A DNA stretch of 60,511 nucleotides from Peptostreptococcaceae bacterium. Lineage in GTDB: Bacteria; Bacillota; Clostridia; Peptostreptococcales; Acidaminobacteraceae. Within the stretch, counting starts at the first letter, position 1, and every line of letters starts with the position of its first letter. Shown piece by piece: positions 37,516-48,736 of this stretch. The DNA is taken from contig JAMOQG010000025.1 in NCBI GenBank assembly GCA_027064135.1, positions 1-60,511 of the forward strand. The letters run 5' to 3'. The notes under the pieces were generated by a model, which saw only the letters and a program-made list of their open reading frames with translations, did no database searches and had not been told where the DNA came from. Both the position numbers and the translations under genes were made by a program.

Positions 37516-38262
37516 ATGAGAAAACCATTTATAGCTGGAAATTGGAAAATGAATATGACTATTAAAGAAGGGCTTGAGTATATTAATGAATTTAAAGATT
37601 TAGTTAAAGATGCTGAGGCTGAAGTAGGAGTATGTGTTCCAGCAACTATGTTAAAAGATTTAGTTGAAGCTGCAAAAGGAACAAATATTAAAATTGGAGC
37701 TCAAAATATGCATTTTGAAAATAGCGGTGCTTTTACAGGTGAAATCGCACCAAAAATGTTAAAAGAAATTGGAGTTGATTATGTAATAATCGGACATTCT
37801 GAAAGAAGAATGTATTATAACGAAACAAATGAAACAGTAAATAAAAAAGTTCTTAAAGCAATTGAAGTAGAAATAGATCCTATTTTATGTGTTGGTGAAT
37901 CTTTAGAATTAAGAGAATCTGGTGAAATGAAACCTTTTGTTAAAGAACAAATTGTTAAAGCATTTGAAAATGTGAAAGCTGAAGATGTAAGTAAAGTTGT
38001 TGTTGCTTATGAACCAATTTGGGCTATAGGCACTGGAAAAACAGCTACTGCTGATCAAGCGAATGAAATGACAGCTTTTGTTAGAGAAACTATTAAATCA
38101 TTGTATGATCAAACTGTTGCTGATGCAGTGAGAATTCAGTATGGTGGAAGTGTTAAACCTGCAAATGTAAAAGAGATTATGTCAAAATCTGATATTGATG
38201 GTGCTTTAGTAGGTGGAGCTAGTTTAGTAGCTGATACATTCTCAAAAGTCGCAGTTTATTAA
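37516..38262 (+). CDS. tpiA: Triosephosphate isomerase
   Basis: A 248-residue protein. The start RKPFIAGNWKMN contains the active-site N and K, GHSERR carries the His, VVAYEPIWAIGTGKTA carries the catalytic Glu, and YGGSVKP is the phosphate loop. It interconverts DHAP and glyceraldehyde-3-phosphate. ATG follows TTTGGAGG, in the middle of the glycolytic operon. Confidence 0.97.
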   Translation: MRKPFIAGNWKMNMTIKEGLEYINEFKDLVKDAEAEVGVCVPATMLKDLVEAAKGTNIKIGAQNMHFENSGAFTGEIAPKMLKEIGVDYVIIGHSERRMYYNETNETVNKKVLKAIEVEIDPILCVGESLELRESGEMKPFVKEQIVKAFENVKAEDVSKVVVAYEPIWAIGTGKTATADQANEMTAFVRETIKSLYDQTVADAVRIQYGGSVKPANVKEIMSKSDIDGALVGGASLVADTFSKVAVY

Positions 38263-38274
38263 AGGAGTGATTAT

Positions 38275-41092
<2,818 letters not shown>

Positions 41093-41122
41093 TATTAACA
41101 AAACAAATTCATATAAATAATT

Positions 41123-41150
41123 GAGAGGTTCCTATTGTAGGAACCTCTCA
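41123..41150 (+). terminator. Hairpin after eno
   Basis: GAGAGGTTCCTA / TAGGAACCTCTC with a 3-base loop. Only ATTAATG follows, so the U-tract is poor; it may also protect the mRNA 3' end. Confidence 0.6.
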
Positions 41151-41272
41151 TTAATGAAATTCATATAACTAAAATGTAACGGGTTTCTTTACAGAAAATA
41201 ATTAAATTGTTTGATTTTTACATCTTACTGTGTTAAGATTATTTTGCAATTAAAAAAGAAGGAGGGGTTAGT

Positions 41273-41506
41273 ATGACTTCAACAATTATAACAGTGATAT
41301 TGGTAATATCTGCTTTAGTGTTAATAGCAAGTATATTATTACAATCTGGTAAAACAGCTGGATTATCAGGTTCAATCGGCGGCGGTGCTGAGCAACTTAT
41401 GGGAAAAAATAAAGCTAGAGGATATGATAAAGTTTTTGATAAAATTACAAAAGTAGCAGCAATTTCTTTCATGTTAAGTGCATTAATTTTAGTTATAGTG
41501 CAATAA
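41273..41506 (+). CDS. secG: Preprotein translocase subunit SecG
   Basis: A 77-residue protein with two hydrophobic spans (about 4-24 and 55-76) around the conserved loop LLQSGKTAGLSGSIGGGAEQLMGKNKARG. It helps SecYEG and SecA move proteins across the membrane. ATG is preceded by AAGGAGGGG. It stands between the glycolytic operon and hppA, and secG next to eno or rnr is common in Bacillota. Confidence 0.93.
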   Translation: MTSTIITVILVISALVLIASILLQSGKTAGLSGSIGGGAEQLMGKNKARGYDKVFDKITKVAAISFMLSALILVIVQ

Positions 41507-41540
41507 TTAATAAAAGTAAAAATTTTCTGGAGGGGAGAAT

Positions 41541-43529
41541 ATGAATTTTGTTATGGTTGCAATTTTAGCGGGGGTAATCGCGCTTATTTTTGCATATTTT
41601 ACTGCGGTCAATAAAGTTAATAAAATGGAAGTAGGCACTGAACGAATGGAAGAGTTATCTATGTACATTCACGAAGGTGCTATGACTTTTTTAAAGAGTG
41701 AATATAAGGTGTTGGTATTTTTTGCAGCTGCTATGAGTGCTATTATTGCATGGGGATTAGGTCCTAAAACTGCATTAGCATTTGTACTAGGTGCATTATT
41801 TTCTGCTATGGCAGGATTTTTTGGAATGAAAGTAGCAACTGCTGCTAATGTAAGAACTGCAAATGCTGCTTATACAAGTGGTATGAATAAAGCACTAAAA
41901 ATTGCTTTTTCAGGTGGTGTTGTTATGGGAATGTCAGTTGTTGGACTTGGTATTTCAGGAATTGGAATATTATATTTAGCATTTGGTGATCCAACTATTT
42001 TAACTGGTTTTGGACTTGGTGCTTCTTCAATAGCATTATTTTCAAGAGTAGGTGGAGGTATTTATACAAAAGCTGCTGATGTTGGTGCTGATCTTGTAGG
42101 AAAAGTTGAAACAGGTATTCCTGAAGATGATCCTAGAAATCCAGCAACAATTGCTGATAATGTTGGAGATAATGTTGGAGACGTTGCTGGAATGGGTGCC
42201 GATCTTTTTGAATCATATGTAGGATCTATTATTGCATCAATGGTTTTAGGAACTATAATGTTTACAGGAGATAAGGGTGTTTTATTTCCATTAGTTTTAG
42301 CTGCAATTGGTATTATTAGTTCAATTGTTGGGACTTTTTTTGTTAAAGGTAATGATAGCTCAAATCCACATAAAGCATTAAAAATGAGCACTTATGTTAG
42401 TGGTATTTTAGTAACTATTGGAGCATTTATACTTAGTAAAATTTTCTTTGGTGAATTTAATATAGCGTATTCAGTAGTAACAGGTTTATTAGTTGGTATA
42501 TTAATTGGTGTTTCAACTGAGTATTATACTTCTGATGAATATAAACATGTAAAAGAAATTGCAGAACAGGCGAAAACTGGTGCTGCTACTACAATTATTT
42601 CTGGTCTTGCGGTAGGTATGTATTCAACAGCTATACCAATTATATTAATATCAATAGGAACACTTGCTGCATATAGTTTTAGTGGATTATATGGTATTGC
42701 AATAGCTGCAGTAGGAATGCTTTCAACAACTGGAATTACAGTTGCGGTAGATGCATATGGCCCAATTGCTGATAATGCTGGTGGAATTGCTGAAATGGCT
42801 GAACTTCCAGAAGAAGTAAGAACGATAACTGACAAACTAGATTCAGTTGGAAATACAACTGCTGCAATAGGAAAAGGTTTTGCCATAGGATCTGCTGCAC
42901 TTACTGCTTTAGCATTATTTACATCATATGCGCAAGTTGTAGGGTTAACTAAAATCAATATTTTAGAACCTACAGTTGTAGTTGGATTGTTTATAGGTGG
43001 AATGCTTCCATTTGTATTTTCTGCAATGACTATGAATTCAGTAGGTAAAGCTGCACAAGAAATGATTATTGAAGTAAGAAGACAATTTAAAGAAATACCA
43101 GGAATTTTAGAAGGCAAAGCAAAACCTGAGTATAATAAATGTGTTGAAATCAGTACAAAAGCAGCGTTACATGAAATGGTTTTACCAGGAGTTATGGCTG
43201 TACTTTCTCCATTAGCAATGGGTTTTATTTTAGGACCTGCTGCTTTAGGTGGAATGTTAGTTGGAGCGTTAATTACTGGTGTTCCTTTATCAATATTTAT
43301 GTCAAATGCCGGTGGTGCTTGGGATAATGCTAAAAAATATATTGGTTCAGGAGTTCATGGTGGAAAAGGTAGTGATGCTCACAATGCAAGTATAGTTGGT
43401 GACACTGTAGGTGATCCATTTAAGGATACATCTGGTCCAGCAATTAATATCTTGATAAAATTGATGACAATTGTATCGTTAGTGTTTGCGCCACTATTTA
43501 TGAAGTTTGGACATTTAATGTTTAATTAA
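41541..43529 (+). CDS. hppA: Membrane-bound K+-type ion-pumping pyrophosphatase
   Basis: A 662-residue protein with about 15-16 membrane spans. Substrate-site motifs [11 protein letters not shown] (from residue 180) and [27 protein letters not shown] are intact, as is the late [13 protein letters not shown] with [23 protein letters not shown]. At [10 protein letters not shown] (from 437) the residue after GNTT is Ala, where K+-independent enzymes have Lys, so this is the K+-dependent class. That class includes Na+ pumps as well as H+ pumps; the ion cannot be settled here. It uses PPi to energise the membrane. Confidence 0.94.
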   Translation: MNFVMVAILAGVIALIFAYFTAVNKVNKMEVGTERMEELSMYIHEGAMTFLKSEYKVLVFFAAAMSAIIAWGLGPKTALAFVLGALFSAMAGFFGMKVATAANVRTANAAYTSGMNKALKIAFSGGVVMGMSVVGLGISGIGILYLAFGDPTILTGFGLGASSIALFSRVGGGIYTKAADVGADLVGKVETGIPEDDPRNPATIADNVGDNVGDVAGMGADLFESYVGSIIASMVLGTIMFTGDKGVLFPLVLAAIGIISSIVGTFFVKGNDSSNPHKALKMSTYVSGILVTIGAFILSKIFFGEFNIAYSVVTGLLVGILIGVSTEYYTSDEYKHVKEIAEQAKTGAATTIISGLAVGMYSTAIPIILISIGTLAAYSFSGLYGIAIAAVGMLSTTGITVAVDAYGPIADNAGGIAEMAELPEEVRTITDKLDSVGNTTAAIGKGFAIGSAALTALALFTSYAQVVGLTKINILEPTVVVGLFIGGMLPFVFSAMTMNSVGKAAQEMIIEVRRQFKEIPGILEGKAKPEYNKCVEISTKAALHEMVLPGVMAVLSPLAMGFILGPAALGGMLVGALITGVPLSIFMSNAGGAWDNAKKYIGSGVHGGKGSDAHNASIVGDTVGDPFKDTSGPAINILIKLMTIVSLVFAPLFMKFGHLMFN

Positions 43530-43534
43530 TAATT

Positions 43535-43562
43535 ACGGAGATTAATTTCTCCGTTTTTTTTT
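43535..43562 (+). terminator. Terminator of hppA
   Basis: ACGGAGA / TTCTCCGT pairing with a short loop and a run of nine or more T. Confidence 0.88.
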
Positions 43563-43599
43563 GATGATTTTAATAGAAAAATAAATTAAGTTTAATATA

Positions 43600-43617
43600 T
43601 AATAAATTTGGTATAAT
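43600..43617 (+). promoter_or_regulatory. Extended -10 promoter upstream of rnr
   Basis: TTTGGTATAAT with TATAAT at 43612-43617 and a TG extension; the -35 is weak. The same TGGTATAAT form occurs before nuoE. Confidence 0.5.
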
Positions 43618-43663
43618 AGATGTAGTATATACATAGTGAAATTATAATATGGGAAGTGATAAA

Positions 43664-45775
43664 ATGAGCATTGAAAATAAAATTATGGAGTATATTATTG
43701 ATAATAAATTACCTCCAATGTTTGATCATGAAATTGCAAGAGCGTTTGATATTGATAAAAAAGATTCGGTTGAATTTCAAAAAATACTTACTAAACTTGT
43801 TGAGGAAGGTAAGTTGTTTTATTCTAGAAAGAAAAAATATGGTCTTCCAGAATTTTTTGGGGTAGTTGTAGGTAGACTTGAAATTGCAAAAAAAGGATTT
43901 GGATTTGTTATTACTGATAATCCTGAAGAATCTGATATTTTTATACCTCGAAGTAATCTTAATGGTGGTATGCATGATGATATTGTTTCAGTAAAGATTC
44001 TAAATGAAAGTGATAATGGAAAGAAAAAAGAAGGGGAAATTGTTGGTATCATAAAAAAGGGCAATTCTCAAATAGTTGGAGTATTTCAAAAAGCAAATGG
44101 ATTTGGGTTTATTGTACCTGATGATAAAAGAATAAATTGGGATTTATTTGTTCCAGGAAATTTAACTAAAAATTGTCAAGATGGATACAAAGTCATTGCT
44201 GACGTAATTAAATGGCCTATTGATGATAAGAATCCTGAAGGAAAAATAATTGAAATTCTTGGACCTAGTAATGATCCTTTTGTTGAAGAAGAAGCAATAA
44301 TAAGAGCGGCTGGTGTAAGACAAGGATTTAGTAAAAAAATAATTAATAAAGCGAATGAGTTAAGCGAAGAAATTACAGAAGATGAAATAAAAAAACGTGT
44401 TGATTATAGAAATATTACAACAGTTACAATTGATGGTGCAGATGCAAGAGATTTTGATGATGCTATATCAATTAAGCAAACTGAAACTGGTTTTACACTT
44501 TGGGTTCATATTGCAGATGTATCACATTATGTTACAGAAGGCAGTGTTTTAGATACAGAAGCTTTAAAAAGAGCTACAAGTATTTATTTGCCTGATAGAG
44601 TTATACCTATGTTTGTTGAAAGAATATCAAATAATTTATGTAGTTTAATGCCAAAAGTAGATAGACTTACTCTTTCTGTAAAAATGGAAATTGACAAAGT
44701 TGGAACTGTTACTTCTTATGAAATAAATAATGCAATAATTAATTCGAATGAGAGAATGACATATGAAGATGTTACAAATATATTAAATAAAAGTGATAAC
44801 GAGAATTTAAAAAAATATGATTATATTAAAGATGAATTTTTTGTTATGGCTGATCTTGCAAAGATTCTTAATAAAAAGAGATTTGCAAGAGGCGCAATAG
44901 ATTTTGATTTTCCAGAAACAAAATTAGCATTAGATGAAAAAGGATATATTACAGATATTTATCAATACGAACGTGGAGAGTCAAATAGAATTATAGAAGA
45001 ATTTATGTTATTAACAAATGAAGTAATTGCTGAACATGTATATTGGCTTGAATATCCTTCTGTCTATAGGGTTCATGAAGATCCTGATGAAAGTAAAATT
45101 AGTGATTTTAAAAAATTTGTATATAATCTTGGATATACATTAAAAGGGAGTGAAGGAGAACTTCATCCTAAAAAAATTCAAGAATTATTAGAAGCAGTAA
45201 AAGGTAAACCAGAAGAGTATATTATTAGTAAAATGATGTTAAGATCATTAAAACAAGCAAGATATTCAAGTAAAAATGAAGGTCATTTTGGTTTAGCGGC
45301 TGAATATTATACACATTTTACTTCACCAATTAGAAGGTATCCAGACTTACAAATTCATAGAATTATTAAATTAATAATAGATAATAAAATGACGAAAAAA
45401 CAGATCGAATTTCTTCAAAAGAAAGTAGAAGATGTATCAGAGATTTCTTCTGAAAATGAAAGAATTGCTGAAAGACTTGAAAGAGATGTTAAGGATCTTA
45501 AAAAAGCTGAATATATGAAAAAGCATATTGGTGATGAATTTAATGGTGTAATATCTTCAGTTACAGGTTTTGGAATGTTTATTCAACTTGAAAATACAGT
45601 TGAAGGGTTAGTAAGACTTGAGGATTTAAAAGATGATTATTATGAATATATACCTGAACATTTGAAATTAGTAGGTAAAATGACTAAAAACGAATATAAA
45701 TTAGGTCAAACGGTAAAAGTAATAGTTGAAAAGGTAAGTGTTAAAAATAGAGAAATTGATTTTAAATTAATTTAA
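43664..45775 (+). CDS. rnr: Ribonuclease R
   Basis: A 703-residue protein. ATG 43664 is preceded by GGGAAGTGA; the ATG at 43649 overlaps that site. A winged-helix N-terminus (1-65), two cold-shock domains with GFGFVITD and GFGFIVPDD, the RNB catalytic domain with TIDGADARDFDDAI (metal-binding aspartates) and HFTSPIRRYPDLQIHR, and a C-terminal S1 domain (VISSVTGFGMFIQLE). It degrades structured RNA 3' to 5' and works with tmRNA in clearing non-stop mRNAs, which fits smpB and ssrA nearby. Confidence 0.96.
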   Translation: MSIENKIMEYIIDNKLPPMFDHEIARAFDIDKKDSVEFQKILTKLVEEGKLFYSRKKKYGLPEFFGVVVGRLEIAKKGFGFVITDNPEESDIFIPRSNLNGGMHDDIVSVKILNESDNGKKKEGEIVGIIKKGNSQIVGVFQKANGFGFIVPDDKRINWDLFVPGNLTKNCQDGYKVIADVIKWPIDDKNPEGKIIEILGPSNDPFVEEEAIIRAAGVRQGFSKKIINKANELSEEITEDEIKKRVDYRNITTVTIDGADARDFDDAISIKQTETGFTLWVHIADVSHYVTEGSVLDTEALKRATSIYLPDRVIPMFVERISNNLCSLMPKVDRLTLSVKMEIDKVGTVTSYEINNAIINSNERMTYEDVTNILNKSDNENLKKYDYIKDEFFVMADLAKILNKKRFARGAIDFDFPETKLALDEKGYITDIYQYERGESNRIIEEFMLLTNEVIAEHVYWLEYPSVYRVHEDPDESKISDFKKFVYNLGYTLKGSEGELHPKKIQELLEAVKGKPEEYIISKMMLRSLKQARYSSKNEGHFGLAAEYYTHFTSPIRRYPDLQIHRIIKLIIDNKMTKKQIEFLQKKVEDVSEISSENERIAERLERDVKDLKKAEYMKKHIGDEFNGVISSVTGFGMFIQLENTVEGLVRLEDLKDDYYEYIPEHLKLVGKMTKNEYKLGQTVKVIVEKVSVKNREIDFKLI

Positions 45776-45786
45776 TATAATAAAAG

Positions 45787-45810
45787 AAATCCCCAAAAAT
45801 GGGGATTTTC
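45787..45810. terminator. Bidirectional terminator between rnr and the convergent hypothetical gene
   Basis: AAATCCCC / GGGGATTT with a 6-base loop, TTTTC on the plus strand and TTTCTTTTA on the minus strand. Confidence 0.85.
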
Positions 45811-46214
45811 TATTTAAATCTTAAAAATTCAAGTCTAGTATAAGCAACAATAAGCTGTGAATCAATATTGTTAATAATTGCTTCTTTATCAACAAATTCA
45901 TATTTTTCTTCATCAAATTTGTAATCCATTTTAGAAATATTTATACTATAAAGATAATATGTTTTTTTACTATCTTTACTTGCTTGGCATATGCCAAGAT
46001 TCATAAAGTTATTTTCAACACTATCAATACTCAATAATGTATCTGTTTTTTCTTTAATAAATTTTCTTATATCCATTTCATCGCTAAATTCGAAGGATAT
46101 TGAACAATGATCAGGATGTTGATCCCAATTTTCAATAGTTTCATTTTTTATTAAATATTCTTTTTGACCTCTTTTACTACAATATGGCAGGATTACAATT
46201 TCTTTTGTTTTCAT
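45810..46214 (-). CDS. Hypothetical protein
   Basis: A 134-residue soluble protein, ATG 46214 behind AAGGGGTGA. The pattern EIVILPYCSKRGQKEYLIKNE at the start, then mixed alpha/beta with SISFEFSDEMDIRKFIKEK, resembles a small sensor or Nudix-like fold, but there is no Nudix box and I assign no family. It lies between rnr and smpB on the opposite strand and has its own promoter region. Confidence 0.6.
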   Translation of the reverse strand: MKTKEIVILPYCSKRGQKEYLIKNETIENWDQHPDHCSISFEFSDEMDIRKFIKEKTDTLLSIDSVENNFMNLGICQASKDSKKTYYLYSINISKMDYKFDEEKYEFVDKEAIINNIDSQLIVAYTRLEFLRFK

Positions 46215-46280
46215 AAAATCACCCCTTTATTAATATATATATACCAAATATTTCAGTAATATAACAAATAAATGCAAATC

Positions 46281-46309
46281 TTGATTTAATTAATGAATTA
46301 TGTTAATAT
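46281..46309 (+). promoter_or_regulatory. Promoter of smpB-ssrA
   Basis: TTGATT (46281-46286), a 17-base spacer and TAATAT (46304-46309), about 30 bases before smpB. tmRNA starts 4 bases after smpB ends, so both are probably transcribed from here. Confidence 0.5.
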
Positions 46310-46339
46310 TAAGGATGTGCAAAGAGATTGGAGATTATC

Positions 46340-46798
46340 ATGGAATATTATAAGTTAATAAGTAATAATAAAAAAGCAAGATTTGAATATTTCATTAAAT
46401 CTACTGTAGAAGCTGGAATTGTATTAACTGGTACAGAAGTAAAAGCGATAAGAATGGGTAGAGCTTCAATATCTGAATCATATGCTGAAATAAAAGATGG
46501 TGAAATGTTTATAAATGGTATGAATATTAGCCCATATTCTAAGGGCAATATATATAACCAAGAACCTTTAAGAACAAGAAAACTTCTTCTTCATAAAAAG
46601 GAAATTGAAAAACTGTTTAGAATGGTTCAACAAAAATCTTTTACTTTGGTCCCTACCAAATTATATATTAATAATCAAGGTAGAGTTAAGGTTGAAATTG
46701 CATTAGCACAAGGAAAGAAAATCCATGATAAAAGACATGTCATGGCTGAAAAAGATTCAAAGCGCCGTATTGAAAGGGCTTTAAGCGAGAAATACTAA
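46340..46798 (+). CDS. smpB: SsrA-binding protein SmpB
   Basis: A 152-residue protein; ATG 46340 behind TTGGAG. NKKARFEYFI, GIVLTGTEVKAIRMGRASI and the RKLLLHKKEI strand are the family core. The basic tail KIHDKRHVMAEKDSKRRIERAL mimics mRNA in the decoding channel. It loads tmRNA into stalled ribosomes; the tmRNA gene follows directly. Confidence 0.96.
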   Translation: MEYYKLISNNKKARFEYFIKSTVEAGIVLTGTEVKAIRMGRASISESYAEIKDGEMFINGMNISPYSKGNIYNQEPLRTRKLLLHKKEIEKLFRMVQQKSFTLVPTKLYINNQGRVKVEIALAQGKKIHDKRHVMAEKDSKRRIERALSEKY

Positions 46799-46801
46799 TA
46801 A

Positions 46802-47165
46802 GGGGGCGTACAGGTTTCGACAGGAAGAGGATTTACTATAGTAGCGAGTCGTGTTTATTGTATCTGGGGTACACGTTAAAGAACTGGGTATACAAATTTT
46901 AAATGCTGAAAATAATTTAGCTTACGCTGCGTAATATTCGCAGTTACTGTTATAGGGGGTTTGGTCTCAGCAACTTATAACGGTCACTAACTAAGACCCT
47001 CTTGAAAAGGACGTTCCGACTTGAATAGAGTAAATTGGAAATAACTCAAATACTAGCTTGTCATTGGGCGAGTATGCGGGTGAAAAATCAAATCAATGTC
47101 TGCACTCGGAGAATCTATTTTAAATATCTTTTTGGACGTGGGTTCGATTCCCACCGCCTTCACCA
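46802..47165 (+). ncRNA. ssrA: tmRNA (transfer-messenger RNA)
   Basis: The 5' end GGGGGCGTACAGGTTTCGAC pairs with the 3' acceptor CGCCTTC-ACCA, and the T-arm GTGGGTTCGATTCCCAC is intact; CCA is encoded. The tag frame reads GCT GAA AAT AAT TTA GCT TAC GCT GCG TAA, giving AENNLAYAA. The ending YAA differs from the common LAA but is still a small hydrophobic degron. It rescues stalled ribosomes with SmpB and RNase R. Confidence 0.95.
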
Positions 47166-47182
47166 AAAATAAAAAACATTAG

Positions 47183-47212
47183 AAATCTTACTATTACAGT
47201 AAGATTTTTTTG
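47183..47212 (+). terminator. Terminator of ssrA
   Basis: AAATCTTACT pairs with AGTAAGATTT around ATTAC, followed by TTTTTTG. Confidence 0.85.
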
Positions 47213-47594
47213 TAAAAAATAAAGAAATATAATACCCTATATATAAAACTCTTACTTTCTTTTTTTCTTTTTTAATGTCAACCATTATAGGTATTTCTAC
47301 TTCATGAATCTGCTTCATTGCTGCTTGTTTACTTATTACATCGGTTGTATTTGTAGCTAATTTACCGCTTGCTCAATAACTCGTATCTACTGCGTTTTCA
47401 ATGCCGTTCTAACACTGTATTAATTATAAAATATATTAGAATAACAAATGGACTCCCAAATATAGGGTTTTTTCTCATTTGAAAATTTCTTCAATTGTAT
47501 TAGTCAATTCTTTTCTTACTATTTGAAAGTGCAATACTAAATGATATTTCTCTACTTATTGCCGTATTATTTATTGTCGGTTGGCTAGTTACTA
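47213..47594 (-). mobile_element. Possible remnant of an ISLre2-type transposase gene, otherwise non-coding
   Basis: The minus strand at about 47260-47400 reads ENAVDTSY-stop-ASGKLATNTTDVISKQ, continuing AAMKQIHEVEIPIMVDIKKE. This resembles the middle of UPF0236/ISLre2 transposases from memory. There are stops and no full ORF, and no inverted ends were found. The rest of the stretch shows nothing. It borders the bacteriocin-like island. Confidence 0.3.
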
Positions 47595-48227
47595 TTATGA
47601 ATTTTGTCCCATTATTTTTGGTCTTGAAATCATATGAATTTTATTTGATGGAATAGAGCATAGCATATAAAGCCCGATGATTAATGATATAGCACATAGT
47701 GGCCAAAAAAATATATCGTATTTTTCGGGTACAATTCGCCATATATATGGAGCAAAATTAGAAAACATGTGTAATGTTATGGGTACATATAAAGATTCAA
47801 ATTTATAATAAAAGAAACCAAATATAAGACCTAATATTATTGTTGGAAATAGTTGATATAAATTAAAATGTGCTATTCCAAATATTAATGCTTGCAAGAA
47901 AAGAGAAATTTTAATACTAAATAGCGAGGTTAATTTTGTTTGGATTAATTTACGGAATATATATTCTTCAATTATTGGAGTAATAAGACTTACATCAATT
48001 ATAGTAAGAAAAATATTGTTATACTGAGCCATTTTAGCCATTTCTTCAAATCCTTTTTCTGTAGATATAAATAATTTAACAAAAATTATAACAATATGTC
48101 CAACAAATTGTGTTCCAATACCAAGAAAAATAAAAGTTATAATTGTGCTATAAGAAAATTTAGATTTGTGTTGTATAAAATAAAATACAAATAATAAAAT
48201 TGTAATTATTGCAATAAAAAAATTCAT
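47595..48227 (-). CDS. CPBP-family intramembrane metalloprotease (bacteriocin immunity/processing candidate)
   Basis: A 210-residue protein with about 6 hydrophobic spans. The CPBP (Abi/CAAX protease) motifs are in place: IEEYIFRK with E87, E88 and R92, FGIAHF with H120, and LHMFSN with H153 and N157. In bacteriocin loci such proteins often serve as self-immunity or as maturation proteases. It follows the peptide gene on the same strand after 65 bases with a hairpin between them. It is clearly related to the second CPBP protein at 52.4 kb (compare QALIFGIAHFNLYQL and QAMLFSLIHFNISQL). Confidence 0.8.
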   Translation of the reverse strand: MNFFIAIITILLFVFYFIQHKSKFSYSTIITFIFLGIGTQFVGHIVIIFVKLFISTEKGFEEMAKMAQYNNIFLTIIDVSLITPIIEEYIFRKLIQTKLTSLFSIKISLFLQALIFGIAHFNLYQLFPTIILGLIFGFFYYKFESLYVPITLHMFSNFAPYIWRIVPEKYDIFFWPLCAISLIIGLYMLCSIPSNKIHMISRPKIMGQNS

Positions 48228-48256
48228 AGATTCTCGCTTTCCTATATTATAAAGAT

Positions 48257-48284
48257 ATTGCAGGAAACATATATTTCCTGCAAT
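48257..48284 (-). terminator. Hairpin between bacteriocin-like peptide and CPBP gene
   Basis: ATTGCAGGAAA / TTTCCTGCAAT, a perfect 11-bp stem with a 6-base loop. The U-tract on the minus strand (ATATCTTT) is weak, so it may act as a partial terminator or protect the peptide mRNA. Confidence 0.6.
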
Positions 48285-48292
48285 AATTGCGT

Positions 48293-48481
48293 TTATTTTC
48301 CGCTATAGTTACCATCATAACTTACGTGATAAACTTTTCCACCTCTGTGTACATTTCTTTCATAAGGTGTTGATGCAATTTTTTTTATTACAAAATCAAT
48401 AGCTTTACCCGCCACATAATCAATAGCGAATCCCCCTCCATCAACTTGCATCATTTCTTCATTTGTCATTTCTTTAAACAT
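48293..48481 (-). CDS. Bacteriocin-like peptide with double-glycine leader
   Basis: A 62-residue precursor, ATG 48481 behind a strong AGGAGG. The leader MFKEMTNEEMMQVDGG is typical of class II bacteriocins and related exported peptides: acidic, with E/M/V-D-G-G at the end, the cleavage site of C39 peptidases. The core would be 46 residues, GFAIDYVAGKAIDFVIKKIA then a polar basic tail with VHRGGKVYHVSYDGNYSGK. It has no cysteine, so no lanthionine or disulfide is expected. The amphipathic first half with AxxGxxxxF spacing suits membrane insertion. A dedicated C39 exporter is encoded divergently. Target and activity unknown. Confidence 0.72.
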   Translation of the reverse strand: MFKEMTNEEMMQVDGGGFAIDYVAGKAIDFVIKKIASTPYERNVHRGGKVYHVSYDGNYSGK

Positions 48482-48636
48482 TTATTACCTCCTATAATAC
48501 TAACATAATATTTCAACAGTTTCTATGGCCAATAGAATTTTATTAACAGATTTTTGATAACCTGTTAATAAATATACTAATAAAAAGAAAATACAATGTC
48601 AAGAAAAATTCAAAAAAAAAAACAAATGTAAAGATG

Positions 48637-48665
48637 TTGACACGTAATCTCAATTACTATATGAT
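48637..48665 (+). promoter_or_regulatory. Strong promoter for the exporter operon
   Basis: TTGACA (48637-48642), a 17-base spacer and TATGAT (48660-48665), 72 bases before the transporter start. The peptide gene leaves in the other direction from the same 255-base region. Confidence 0.65.
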
Positions 48666-48736
48666 ATATTTTGTTATACAAAGTTTATATGTATGTTTTG
48701 TGTAAAAATAATATAAAAAATATTTTGAGGTGAAAA

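Noticed and set aside
42524-43117. 197-codon and other open frames antisense to hppA
   Set aside because: They are shadows of a strongly conserved pyrophosphatase gene, without start signals or recognisable product.
46802-47165. tRNA gene at the ssrA 3' end
   Set aside because: The tRNA-like T-arm and acceptor belong to tmRNA; the 5' partner is 360 bases upstream and the tag frame lies between.
48597-48633. Second small peptide (MSRKIQKKKQM) between the peptide and exporter genes
   Set aside because: Eleven codons, no ribosome site and no GG leader; chance frame in A-rich DNA.
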